Assembly: GCF_000633395.1 (NCBI RefSeq)
Contig: NZ_AYMU01000002.1
Location: 186,001-250,000 of the forward strand
Direction: 5' to 3'
Length of the DNA stretch: 64,000 nucleotides
DNA from: Pseudomonas sp. PH1b
GTDB lineage: Bacteria > Pseudomonadota > Gammaproteobacteria > Pseudomonadales > Pseudomonadaceae
Of this stretch, positions 50,370 to 58,661 are shown in pieces; positions within the stretch are counted from its first letter, which is position 1, and each line of letters opens with the position of its first letter. Both the position numbers and the translations under genes were made by a program. Below the pieces are notes generated by a model, which was not told the DNA's origin, searched no databases, and saw only the letters and a program-made list of their open reading frames with translations.

Positions 50370-50951
50370 ATGCCGGGTAGACTTATTTATCTGATGGGGC
50401 CTTCAGGGGCCGGCAAGGATAGCTTGATTGATGCCGCCAGACAGCCTTTAAGTGTGTTGGGCTGTGATGTTGCAAAGCGCGTGATCACCCGTTCAGCCGA
50501 GTCAGTGGGCGAGGCGGCGACGGAGGTCACTGCCGAGGAGTTCGAGCAGAGGGTGCTGCGAGGGGATTTCTCCCTGTTCTGGCGGGCCAATGGCCTGGGC
50601 TACGGCATTCCAGTCGAGATCGACAGCTGGCTGGCCCAGGGGCGCCATGTCCTGGTCAACGGTTCCAGGGGGTATTTGCCCCAGGCGCGGGAACGTTATC
50701 CCGATCTGATTCCGATCGTCCTGACGGTCGATACAGAAGTCTTGCGTCGTCGTTTGCTGCGACGAGCGCGGGAGAGTCTGAACGAGATCGAGCATCGCCT
50801 CAGGCGCAATGATCAGTTCGCCAATGCAGCTTGGCTTGATGAGGAGCATGTCCTGCGGTTGGACAACTCGGGTGCGCTGGAAGTGACTCTGGTGGGGCTG
50901 TTGGCCATATTGCGTGAGCAGGGAGTCAGCGCAGTACCGGATCGAACTTGA
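50370..50951 (+). CDS. phnN: Ribose 1,5-bisphosphokinase PhnN
   Basis: This 193-residue guanylate-kinase-like P-loop enzyme phosphorylates ribose 1,5-bisphosphate to PRPP, the last C-P lyase pathway step. Walker A is MGPSGAGKDSL (about 9-19), followed by TRSAESVGEAATEVTAEEFEQ and a GLGYGIP substrate loop. ATG 50370 (MPGRLIYLMGPSG) is the start; upstream the frame is CysCysPro-rich. No other phn gene is nearby. The 3' end overlaps the convergent small membrane gene by 26 bp. Confidence 0.85.
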   Translation: MPGRLIYLMGPSGAGKDSLIDAARQPLSVLGCDVAKRVITRSAESVGEAATEVTAEEFEQRVLRGDFSLFWRANGLGYGIPVEIDSWLAQGRHVLVNGSRGYLPQARERYPDLIPIVLTVDTEVLRRRLLRRARESLNEIEHRLRRNDQFANAAWLDEEHVLRLDNSGALEVTLVGLLAILREQGVSAVPDRT

Positions 50952-51105
50952 TCTTGCGCCCGGCGAATAGCGCCAGCAGGAACACAGTCAGGCATGAGCC
51001 AAAAATGATCGGTGGAACATTCCCGAGGGTATTGTCAGGCAACGCCAGCACGGCGATACCGCTGAGCACTGTCATGACAAGCAGGCTTTTGGCTAGGGTG
51101 GACAT
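50926..51105 (-). CDS. Small inner-membrane protein (59 aa, PA3371-like)
   Basis: The minus strand encodes a 59-residue protein with two hydrophobic helices: SLLVMTVLSGIAVLALP and VPPIIFGSCLTVFLLALFAG, ending in the basic KIKFDPVLR. ATG 51105 has a very good ribosome site (AGGAGCCACCT). By size, topology and position after phnN it corresponds to P. aeruginosa PA3371, a stress-responsive small protein of unknown function. The helices face a positively charged C terminus, probably cytosolic. Confidence 0.8.
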   Translation of the reverse strand: MSTLAKSLLVMTVLSGIAVLALPDNTLGNVPPIIFGSCLTVFLLALFAGRKIKFDPVLR

Positions 51106-51126
51106 AGGTGGCTCCTGAGGTCTTTC

Positions 51127-51366
51127 TCAAAATACCCAGCTCTCGGTGGGCAGGGGGGCGGGTTGCGATGGGGTCGATCCCTGGGTTACTTGGTTCACCT
51201 TTCCAGGCTGAACCTGGCTGTTCATTACGGCTAACTGCGGTGTCTGGCGCTGGCTGTAGTGGGCGGTGGAGGATTCTGTAGGGGCAGCGTTATCTGCCGG
51301 TTGAAAGTGAAAGGCCACCAGCACGGCGATGGCTGCCGCATTCAAGATAAGCAGGGCGCTGGTCAT
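51127..51366 (-). CDS. Small hypothetical membrane-anchored protein
   Basis: This 79-residue protein has a single N-terminal helix (TSALLILNAAAIAVLVAFHFQ), which anchors a polar Gln/Ser/Thr/Pro-rich tail ending LPTESWVF. Three ATGs lie close together; the last (51366) fits a GGAG site at nine bases. It is 21 bp upstream of the 59-aa membrane gene and probably in the same operon. The function is unknown. Confidence 0.6.
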   Translation of the reverse strand: MTSALLILNAAAIAVLVAFHFQPADNAAPTESSTAHYSQRQTPQLAVMNSQVQPGKVNQVTQGSTPSQPAPLPTESWVF

Positions 51367-51480
51367 GGGCATCATCTCCGTGGTGTTTACCCCTGACAAA
51401 GCAGCTCCCGTGCCAAGAGTGTAATGGCTAATAAAGTCTTTAAAAACAACAAGTTAAATTGATTTTGTGTGACGGGAAAG

Positions 51481-51517
51481 TTGCATTTTGCAATGGTGGC
51501 TTTTTGCAGTGATGCAA
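51481..51517. promoter_or_regulatory. Two TTGCA/TGCAA inverted repeats
   Basis: TTGCA-N3-TGCAA occupies 51481-51493 and TTGCA-N4-TGCAA occupies 51504-51517, with another TGCA word at 51520-51523. The cluster lies about 115 bp upstream of the small membrane-protein gene pair, where a dimeric regulator could bind. Confidence 0.4.
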
Positions 51518-51661
51518 TTTGCACGACTCTGTCTTGGAAAGAGGGTGAGGGCTAGCGCTGCTTCGTGCAAAAAGCCCTATGGATGACATGACAAATACAG
51601 CCTCGGCCGTTAACATGCACGCCGTCGTTTGCGCCGTGGCGTATCCGACATCCGCTGTCTT

Positions 51662-51738
51662 GTCTCAGTAGCTCAATTGGATAGAGCATCCCCCTCCTAA
51701 GGGGAAGGTTGGCAGTTCGAACCTGCCCTGGGACACCA
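51662..51738 (+). tRNA. tRNA-Arg (CCU)
   Basis: This 77-nt tRNA has acceptor GTCTCAG/CTGGGAC, anticodon loop CTCCTAA (CCT, reads AGG), T-arm GGCAGTTCGAACCTGCC and an encoded CCA. No attachment-site duplicate or integrase was seen next to it. Confidence 0.96.
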
Positions 51739-51810
51739 TATGTTCTGCCTCTTGTCGCCCGTTTCCTGGCAGGTCAGCTTCTTGTGACCTCAGGCAGGCC
51801 GACAGGGCAA

Positions 51811-51849
51811 AAAAAGCCCCGCCGAGCAATGCTCGAGCGGGGCTTTTTT
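51811..51849 (+). terminator. tRNA-Arg(CCU) terminator
   Basis: AAAAAGCCCCGC and GCGGGGCTTTTTT pair around an inner CGAGC/GCTCG stem with an AAT loop, ending in six T. The A-run on the left makes it functional in both directions. Confidence 0.88.
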
Positions 51850-52133
51850 GTTGGCGCCTGCGCATCCCTAGATTGGCTTGCTGTCGTGCAGTGCCGCTTC
51901 CTGGCGCAGGTGCCGCTATCCGTTTCCTTGTCGGTGCCGGGTTGGACGTCGTTGATTCATAACGTTGTCGGACGCCTCCAGCATGACTTGATGAGTTCAC
52001 CGGTCCGGGGGATCAAGACGAGGATAGCAAGTGCCCATAATCTGCCGTCGGGCAGGTCTGAGCAGTGCTAAATGGGTACGGTCATCAGCATTCTAGTGGT
52101 GTTCATGGGTTCTCCTGTGCTTCTGTCTGGCAT

Positions 52134-52167
52134 GAAAAAGCTCCAGGCATTGCGGGTGCCTGGAGCT
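52134..52167 (-). terminator. Terminator of the DUF1266/PcfJ-like/TPR operon
   Basis: AGCTCCAGGCA (52139-52149) and TGCCTGGAGCT (52157-52167) form a perfect 11-bp stem. On the minus strand it is followed by TTTTT. It lies about 140 bp beyond the last gene of the minus-strand operon. Confidence 0.8.
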
Positions 52168-52306
52168 TGTTCGGTGAGGTCGTCTGACTTGTTCTATCTA
52201 GCATGCAACTTAAATGGCTGAACCCTCTGCCGGAGCATTTGAGCGTTCGCTGTACTGTTCTGGCCTTTAATCGTCCCATGCCGCCAGGTTATTTCTCCAT
52301 CGCTGC

Positions 52307-52966
52307 TCAGCTTGCCGTTGGAGACAGTGCAGGCAGTCCTCGCCAGGTGAGCTCACCCCAGCTGCCGCCTTGAGGGGCCAGCAGGCGCTCCAGGCTTGCC
52401 TCATCGAACTGTTTTCCCAGGGCGTCGGCCCTGAACGCTGCTACCCACTGCTGACGCCCGAGCATGAAGGCCCTGCCAAAGTCCTCCCAGCTGTTGAAGC
52501 AATCCTGGGCGCGTTGGGCGTTGAGCAACATGACTCGCCACCCGATCTCGGGTTCGACCCAGCCCATCAGCATTGCACAGCGGATAAAGAAGGCGCTGCG
52601 CACACAGGCAAAAGCCATGGCCGCGCGAGGGTCGTCGGTGGCGCTCAGCCCGTGTAGATCGACTCGAAACCACTGCTGTTCCAGGGTGCTGTTCAGGTGC
52701 CGGCTGACATCTTCGTCAGTAGCGTTGTTGCGCAAACCGATCTGATGCAGCAACGGTGTTCTGAGGGAGTCTCTTGCCTGATCCATGAAGTGGGTGGTGT
52801 CCGGGTCGAAGAATCCGGTCATCCCTGTGGCATCGACCATCGGTTGGGCCAGTCTCAGTGCCCAGCGTTTGCGGGGGGTGAATACCACCAGGGAGGTTGG
52901 CGGCTGGCGGTGCAGGTAGCGCCAGACCAGCCAGGCGCCGATGAGCAGTGCAATGATCGTCATCAT
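52307..52966 (-). CDS. DUF1266 protein with N-terminal membrane anchor
   Basis: This 219-residue protein has a first helix MMTIIALLIGAWLVWRYL that anchors it to the inner membrane. The rest matches the DUF1266 pattern: AMAFACVRSAFFIRCAMLMGWVEPEIGWRVMLLNAQRAQDCFNSWEDFGRAFMLGRQQW (about 110-170), helical and rich in Trp/Arg. It is the last gene of a three-gene operon; its start is 7 bp after the PcfJ-like stop, so the two are cotranslated. DUF1266 proteins have no assigned function. Confidence 0.8.
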   Translation of the reverse strand: MMTIIALLIGAWLVWRYLHRQPPTSLVVFTPRKRWALRLAQPMVDATGMTGFFDPDTTHFMDQARDSLRTPLLHQIGLRNNATDEDVSRHLNSTLEQQWFRVDLHGLSATDDPRAAMAFACVRSAFFIRCAMLMGWVEPEIGWRVMLLNAQRAQDCFNSWEDFGRAFMLGRQQWVAAFRADALGKQFDEASLERLLAPQGGSWGELTWRGLPALSPTAS

Positions 52967-52973
52967 CTGGGCT

Positions 52974-54215
52974 TCACCGTTCCCTGGCCTGCCAGGCGGT
53001 GATTTCCTCCGCCAGGGGAGAGGACATGCCTTTCCAGGGGACGCCTTCGGTATCGAAGAGCGGGCTGTCAGCCGGCTGTGGGTGCCCAGGGTGTTTTTTG
53101 AAAATGTGGCGGGTGGCGTACTTCACCGACGGTGCCTGGGGTGGGACCTCGAGCAGCAGGTCCGACTGGCGGGCTGCCACCAGCCACTCGACCATGGCTG
53201 AGGGCGCATCCAGCCGCGAGAACAATTGCGGGTAGCGGGCCACCAGGCGAGTTTGGGCCTCGGGATCGCTGACGGCCTCGATACGCAGCCAGCCGGCCTC
53301 GGTACGCACGATACCTATGGCGATACAGTCGGCCGGTGTCTGTGAGTCGGTGTCCAGGGTGTTGAGAAGCAGCAGCAGGTCCTGGAAGTAGCGTTCGACC
53401 GGCGGTCGGTTCTGTTTGCCTTTGACTTGTTCCACGGTGAGTGATCCGCCGTCCTGGATGATCAGGTTTACGGTGATGTGGGGTTGGCCCTGGGCATCAC
53501 GCAGACTGAACACACGCATGCCCTGTTGTTCCACTGCTTCGGCATAGCGCTCGCCGTAGCCGCCAGTCAAGGCGCGGCGGTTGGCGAACTGCCCCAGGCA
53601 GTGGCGCATCACGTAGCTTTCAAAGGCCATTTCGGCCCGCAGCAGCGGGCTATCCGGGCGCATCTCGACCCAGGTGTGCTCGGCGCAGGTCACGGCAACC
53701 CTCAGGGCTTGGTCCGAACTCTGGCGCCAGCCCTGGTCGACCCGGGCGGCCATCTGTGCATGTTCCTTCGCCCACAATGCCAGGGCTTGCGGGCAAGTGA
53801 TGCGATCAAGCTTGCCTTCCAGTGCCGTGCCTTTGCGCGAAGTCAGGAATTCCACAAACTGGGCTTCCTGGTGCAGCAATTGCGGATCCTGAGGGTCAAC
53901 CCAGACCAGCGGGACCGTCGCCGTCATGGCGTCCTCGGCCTGTGCCTTGGCGGCCGCGCTGAAATACCCGCTCACCCAGGCCGGCAAGAGGTCGGTGCCC
54001 ATGGCCGCGGCAGCCTCTTCCTGGGTCAGGATCCGCCGCGCGGGTTCGAAGTTGCCTGCCAGATGTCGATAGAAATGATTCAGCAACCAGCTCTGCACCG
54101 GCCCCTCGTCCGTCCGCTCCTGGCTGCGCTGGCTGATGCCACGTTTCAGCTCATCGGCATTGAGCAGGTTGCGTGCGGCATAGCTGGAGGTGCGCAGGTC
54201 GACATTTACTTCCAT
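52974..54215 (-). CDS. PcfJ-like protein
   Basis: This 413-residue protein has a helical N-terminal half and a C-terminal half with PcfJ-type words: RHCLGQFANRRALTGGYGERYAEAVEQQGMRVFSLRDAQGQPHITVNLIIQDGGSLTVEQVKGKQNRPP (about 228-300). In conjugative elements PcfJ-like proteins are linked to nucleic-acid transfer or defence, but their biochemistry is unknown. ATG 54215 (MEVNVDLRTSSYAARN) overlaps the upstream TPR gene by 10 bp. A longer frame to 54326 is Arg/Pro-rich and unlikely. Confidence 0.7.
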   Translation of the reverse strand: MEVNVDLRTSSYAARNLLNADELKRGISQRSQERTDEGPVQSWLLNHFYRHLAGNFEPARRILTQEEAAAAMGTDLLPAWVSGYFSAAAKAQAEDAMTATVPLVWVDPQDPQLLHQEAQFVEFLTSRKGTALEGKLDRITCPQALALWAKEHAQMAARVDQGWRQSSDQALRVAVTCAEHTWVEMRPDSPLLRAEMAFESYVMRHCLGQFANRRALTGGYGERYAEAVEQQGMRVFSLRDAQGQPHITVNLIIQDGGSLTVEQVKGKQNRPPVERYFQDLLLLLNTLDTDSQTPADCIAIGIVRTEAGWLRIEAVSDPEAQTRLVARYPQLFSRLDAPSAMVEWLVAARQSDLLLEVPPQAPSVKYATRHIFKKHPGHPQPADSPLFDTEGVPWKGMSSPLAEEITAWQARER

Positions 54216-56536
54216 ATCTGCCACCAGCTTTTCTTGCCGGCGGGTTGCTCCGGTGATTGGAGCTCCAGCAGGATCTGTTCGGTCCTGGACCGGCACTGCA
54301 CATCGTAGTCGTCGTCCGGACTGCACAGGGCCAGGGTTCGGGCGCAGTAGTCGATGGCCTCGGCGGTGCGTCCACGGGCTTTGAAGAAGTCCACCGCGCT
54401 GGACATGACCGAGACTTCGTTCATTTCCAGTACTAGGGGCTCATAGCGTTGCCAGAGGCTGTCGGCGTTGTCCGGGTAGGCGTGGGCCAGGTAGCGTGCC
54501 ACCTTGATCCGGGCGAACAATGCCGAGCTGTCCAGTTGCTGGTCGCTGACACCTTGTTCTTGCTGCCACTTGAGCAGGCGTTCGAGCCAGATGAGAATCT
54601 CGCTGTCACGATCCAGCGAATACAGGGCGTAGACCACGGAGGTCATGTAGTCATTCGGGTCGTGACGGCTGTAGCCGAACTCCATCGAGTAGTGCCACAG
54701 CTGCTCTGCGGCTTCGACGATGCCGGCATGATCGTCCAGACGGATGCGGGCACTGAGCAAGCCGTTGTAGTGCTCGGCGAACGAGCTGGCGGCGATGCCG
54801 CGCTGGTGCAGGTCAATGGCATCCTGGAAGCGGTTCTGCTCGTTGTAGCAGCGGTAGTTGATCGCCAGGTTGTTGCAGAGCATGGAATACAGGTGTGCGC
54901 AGGCATCGTACGGATGACCGCTGCCGGTGGCGAAGTAGCGCTCCATGTGCGCCTGGCCCTGCTCGTAGGCGTCCCGCTGTGCTTCGTACAGCAGCGAGTA
55001 GGCTTCGTTTCGGGCTGCCGCCGGCAGCTTGTCTGCCTCGGCCTCCACCAGGTCATCAATGGTCAGGGCGTAGTTGTAGGCTTGCAAGCCGCTGGCCAGG
55101 ATCGGTTTTGGCAGCTTCAGGGTTTCGATCACCCCAAGGCTTTCGACCCGGGCGGCAAACAGCGAAAAGGCACTGCGGTTGTCCTGCATGCGGCCAGCCT
55201 GGATGGCGTTCTGCAGCAGGCTGGCTTCGCTGGCAGCGTCGATCAGACCGCGCTCGGCATCGTGCACCGCGGCCAGGCGGTTGATCCAGGGATGCTCAGG
55301 GCTGCGACGCAGGGCTTCGGCCCGGGCTTCGGCAAACAACTGGTCCAGGGATTGTTGCTCGTCCATGACTGCATAGAGGCTTGCCAGCAACGCCGTGGTT
55401 TCGGACTCGATCGACTCGACGGTCGGCAGGGCCGAGATAAAGCTCTGCAGCACCTCTTGGTTGATGCAGGCGCGCATCACGCAGATCGGCCACCAGGCGC
55501 TGCGGTCTTCAGGATCTTGCAGTCGATGGAGGATCAGTCGCGCGGTGGCCGGCCAGATCTCGGTCTGCCGGTCATAGACATCGATGAAGGCTCGATGCCC
55601 GGCCTCTTCGATGCGACCGGCTTCCACCAGCCAGGGCAATTCATATTCGATGAAGTTGTTGCCACCGTCGGAGTCCAGGCTCAGGGCTGCGGCGTTGCGG
55701 ATATTCAAGGCCCCGGCCAGGTCGCCCTGGGCATGCAGGGCGCGGGCCGCAAGGCGCGCAGTGCGTACTTCCCACTCACGGCGCTTGGGCAAGGAGAGAT
55801 TAGCGGTCAATTGGGCGATGGGCTGTTCGAACAGCGCCAGGCGCAGCGGGATGATCTCGATCAGCGAGTTGCCCAGCCACAGCCAGTCGCCTTCATCGAT
55901 GTCCTGATCGGGGCCGGCGGTGCGTACCGCGTTGACCGCCTCCAGCGCCGCATTGCGAGCTTCCTCATCACGTTCATGGAAGGCCAGGACCCGGGCGCGA
56001 CGTCGATGCTGGTCGGCGGCATCCCAGGCTCGCAGCAGCGCCCGGGCGGGGTTGATCAGGGTCAGGGTGTAACGTACTTCGATGGTTTTCAGCGCGACTT
56101 CAGCGCTGCCTTGTTCCAGTTCGTCGAAGATCCGATAGCGGCGGTAGTGCTCGATGTCGAAGTCCAGGGGGGCGGTTGCCATCTGTTGGAGCTGTTCGAG
56201 CACTTCCAGAAGGGCCGGAACGTCGTCGAGATAATGAGCAACCCGCAGGCGCAGGATGGCCAGGTTCATTTTCAGCTCGGCGCGGGCCGACGGCTGCATG
56301 GCTTGCAACAGGGCCTCGCCATCCTGGTCGATCACCGCCCTGGCCGCGGCCGGGTCACCGGCCTGCATCCACAGCACATGCAAGCGATCAATGGAGGCCA
56401 GGGAATCGGCTTGCAGCGGTTGTGCCTGCAACTGGCTCAGCAGCGTGTCGTTCTCCTGCTCCTGCTGTTGTGCCTCAAGGCGATCCATGAACTGTTCCAG
56501 TTCAATTGCGGTAATCGCTTTGCTGTTATGTGCCAT
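54206..56536 (-). CDS. Large TPR-like helical repeat protein
   Basis: This 776-residue, almost wholly alpha-helical protein contains tandem helix pairs typical of TPR/SEL1-like solenoids (for example ARAVIDQDGEALLQAMQPSARAELKMNLAILRLRVAHY and EAIDYCARTLALCSP). It has no signal peptide, no membrane helix and no enzymatic motif. ATG 56536 has GGAG six bases away; ATG 56548 is less likely. It is the first gene of the operon and overlaps the PcfJ-like gene. Its length suggests a scaffold for protein-protein contacts. Confidence 0.75.
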   Translation of the reverse strand: MAHNSKAITAIELEQFMDRLEAQQQEQENDTLLSQLQAQPLQADSLASIDRLHVLWMQAGDPAAARAVIDQDGEALLQAMQPSARAELKMNLAILRLRVAHYLDDVPALLEVLEQLQQMATAPLDFDIEHYRRYRIFDELEQGSAEVALKTIEVRYTLTLINPARALLRAWDAADQHRRRARVLAFHERDEEARNAALEAVNAVRTAGPDQDIDEGDWLWLGNSLIEIIPLRLALFEQPIAQLTANLSLPKRREWEVRTARLAARALHAQGDLAGALNIRNAAALSLDSDGGNNFIEYELPWLVEAGRIEEAGHRAFIDVYDRQTEIWPATARLILHRLQDPEDRSAWWPICVMRACINQEVLQSFISALPTVESIESETTALLASLYAVMDEQQSLDQLFAEARAEALRRSPEHPWINRLAAVHDAERGLIDAASEASLLQNAIQAGRMQDNRSAFSLFAARVESLGVIETLKLPKPILASGLQAYNYALTIDDLVEAEADKLPAAARNEAYSLLYEAQRDAYEQGQAHMERYFATGSGHPYDACAHLYSMLCNNLAINYRCYNEQNRFQDAIDLHQRGIAASSFAEHYNGLLSARIRLDDHAGIVEAAEQLWHYSMEFGYSRHDPNDYMTSVVYALYSLDRDSEILIWLERLLKWQQEQGVSDQQLDSSALFARIKVARYLAHAYPDNADSLWQRYEPLVLEMNEVSVMSSAVDFFKARGRTAEAIDYCARTLALCSPDDDYDVQCRSRTEQILLELQSPEQPAGKKSWWQIWK

Positions 56537-57056
56537 CGTTAACTCCATTTGATAATGACCTGCGCATCGCGAGATGCACTGCCTGGCAGATCGGCACACG
56601 CCGTCGTCAGCTGTCATGCCGATCCGTCGACACCTGGGTCGCAGGCTTGTGAGGCCTGCGATGGATGGATCATTTGCCGATTGGCCGGCCTTGTGTGCGG
56701 CGCGGGCAGTGCAACAGAAACGATCGAGGTTGTAAGGCGCGCACGCTATCAGGTGATGTTTCAGAATCCAAGATATCAACGCGCGGCAGAGGCATTTTCA
56801 GCGGGTGTTTTCAGACTCAAGCCGAGGCTGGCGGCCTCTTGCGGCAAATGCTGGTCGAACTCTATAAGGGAATGCCAAACCCGGCCGATAACCTCAGTGG
56901 ACAATTGTGTTCCCGGGTGGCGACGCGCATTGCGGCCTATGGGAAAGTGCTTGATGGCCCGTGGCCAGCAGTTATGATCGGCGCGCCAAAACCGGCTGTG
57001 ATGCCGGCGGGTCCTTGTGTATATGGACTGATCTTCTTACTTGCCTGGAATCTTCG
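56537..57056. other. Divergent region between TPR operon and response-regulator gene
   Basis: These 520 bp have no supported gene; the overlapping frames here have poor codon use. A perfect hairpin (TCGCAGGC-N7-GCCTGCGA, 56639-56661) lies in the leader of the minus-strand TPR operon. Confidence 0.5.
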
Positions 57057-58661
57057 ATGCTGGCGTATCACCAAAAGAGCTTTTTGATCGTCGATGATTT
57101 CTCGGACTTCCGCAGTTCGGTGCGTTCGATGCTGCGTGAGCTGGGCGTCAAGGATGTGGACACCGCCGACACCGGCGAGCAGGCCCTGCGCATGTGCGCG
57201 CAGAAGCGCTACGACTTCATCCTCCAGGACTATCACCTGGGCGACGGCAAGAAAAACGGCCAGCAGGTGCTGGAAGACCTGATGCTGGAAAAGCTCATCA
57301 GCCATGAAAGCGTGTTTCTCATGGTCACCGCCGAGAGCAGCCAGGCCATGGTGCTCAGCGCCCTGGAGCACGAGCCCGACGCCTACCTGACCAAACCTTT
57401 CAACCGCTCCGGCCTGGCTCAGCGCCTGGAGCGCCTGCAGCAGCGCAAGACCCTGCTCAAGCCGATTCTCCAGGCCCTTGATCGGGGCAAGCCGGTGGAG
57501 GTGCTCAATGCCTGCATCGCCCTGTGCAAGCAAGATCCACGCTATGCCCCGCTGTGCCTGCGCTATCGGGCGGATGCCTTGCGTGACATGCATCAGAACG
57601 AGGCCCTGGAGCGCCTGTACAACAGCATCCTGGCGGACCGGCCACTGCCGTGGGCCTATGTCGGGCTGGGGCGGCTGCTGTTCAAGCGTGGGCAGGTAGG
57701 TGAGGCCAAGGCGGTGTACGAAAAGGCCCTGAAGGCCTTCCCGATGATGCCGGGGCTCTATGACGGGCTGGCTGAAGTGCTGGTGGCCGAAGGCGACAAC
57801 AAGCGTGCCCAGCATGTGCTGGAAGAGGCGGTACGGCTGTCGCCCCTGGCGGTTCGACGTCAGGCGCTGCTGGGCAAGCTGGCCATGGCCAACGAGGACT
57901 TTGACAGTGCATCCAGGGCCTATCGCCAGGCGGTATCCCAGGGCGCGCAGTCACGCTTCAAGGACCCGGAAAGCAACCTGGGCCTGGCCCATGCGCTGAT
58001 CAGCAAGGGCAGTGAGAAGGGCCTGGACACGCGCACTCGCCTGGAGATCAACCAGACCCTGAGCGCGGTGGCCAAGGAAAACCCCACCGACCCGGGCCTG
58101 CAGATTCGCGCGCGGCTGATGAAGGCCACCAGTCTGTTGCTCAATGATGCGGAAACCGCAGAGAAACTCACCGAGCAGGCGTTGATGCGACTGGACGGCA
58201 TGGAGCAGTTCATGAGCCCTGAAGCCGCCTTGCTGGTGGCCAAGCAGTTGCAGATGCTCGGCCAGGCCAGTGCCGGCGCGTCGATGTTGAAGAACTGTGC
58301 GGAAATCTACGGTGACGATCCGAAGGTGATGCAGAACATTGCCAAGCTGACCGACGATCCGACTATCCTCAGTTCTTCCAATGCGGCGGCCGACATCAAC
58401 CGACAAGGCGTGCGCAGTTACAAGGGGGGCAATCTGGTCGAGGCTCGGGAATTGTTCCGCAAAGCCCTCGCCATGCAACCGAAGAACATCAGTATTGCCC
58501 TGAACATGGCGCAGTCGCTGCTGCATGGCGCGGACGCCAATCCGGATGCGGCACTTCTGGAGGAATGCCAGACGTGCCTGAAAATGGTCGGGATGATGCC
58601 CGATACCGATGCGCGCTACCCGCGCTACCAGAAGCTGCGAAGCAAGGCGTTTGGCCAATGA
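57057..58661 (+). CDS. Response regulator with TPR output region
   Basis: In this 534-residue protein, residues 1-125 are a CheY-like receiver: acidic pair D13-D14, phospho-acceptor D58 (FILQDYHLG), T91 and K113 (LTKPF). Residues about 130-530 are TPR-like helix pairs (e.g. PWAYVGLGRLLFKRGQVGEAKAVYEKALKAFP) instead of a DNA-binding domain, so the output is protein binding. ATG 57057 (MLAYHQKSFLIVDD) is chosen. It overlaps the downstream histidine kinase by 4 bp (ATGA). Confidence 0.88.
   Translation: MLAYHQKSFLIVDDFSDFRSSVRSMLRELGVKDVDTADTGEQALRMCAQKRYDFILQDYHLGDGKKNGQQVLEDLMLEKLISHESVFLMVTAESSQAMVLSALEHEPDAYLTKPFNRSGLAQRLERLQQRKTLLKPILQALDRGKPVEVLNACIALCKQDPRYAPLCLRYRADALRDMHQNEALERLYNSILADRPLPWAYVGLGRLLFKRGQVGEAKAVYEKALKAFPMMPGLYDGLAEVLVAEGDNKRAQHVLEEAVRLSPLAVRRQALLGKLAMANEDFDSASRAYRQAVSQGAQSRFKDPESNLGLAHALISKGSEKGLDTRTRLEINQTLSAVAKENPTDPGLQIRARLMKATSLLLNDAETAEKLTEQALMRLDGMEQFMSPEAALLVAKQLQMLGQASAGASMLKNCAEIYGDDPKVMQNIAKLTDDPTILSSSNAAADINRQGVRSYKGGNLVEARELFRKALAMQPKNISIALNMAQSLLHGADANPDAALLEECQTCLKMVGMMPDTDARYPRYQKLRSKAFGQ

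Larger units (their letters stand above)
51739..52306. other. Intergenic region after tRNA-Arg(CCU)
   Basis: These 568 bp have no supported gene. They hold the tRNA terminator (51811-51849), a minus-strand terminator (52134-52167) and a 12-codon minus-strand frame (52068-52106) with a strong ribosome site but nothing long behind it. Confidence 0.55.

Noticed and set aside
51662..51849. tRNA-Arg(CCU) as an integration site of a mobile element
   Set aside because: No integrase and no duplicated tRNA 3' end were found in the following sequence; only a terminator and ordinary genes follow.
51665..52000. Minus-strand ORF containing GRFELPTFPLGGGCSIQLSY
   Set aside because: It is the reverse complement of tRNA-Arg(CCU), another common artefact.
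54449..56542. 697-codon plus-strand ORF opposite the TPR gene
   Set aside because: It has Gly/Gln/Val-rich shadow composition, and the minus-strand frame has a good start, operon context and helical repeats.
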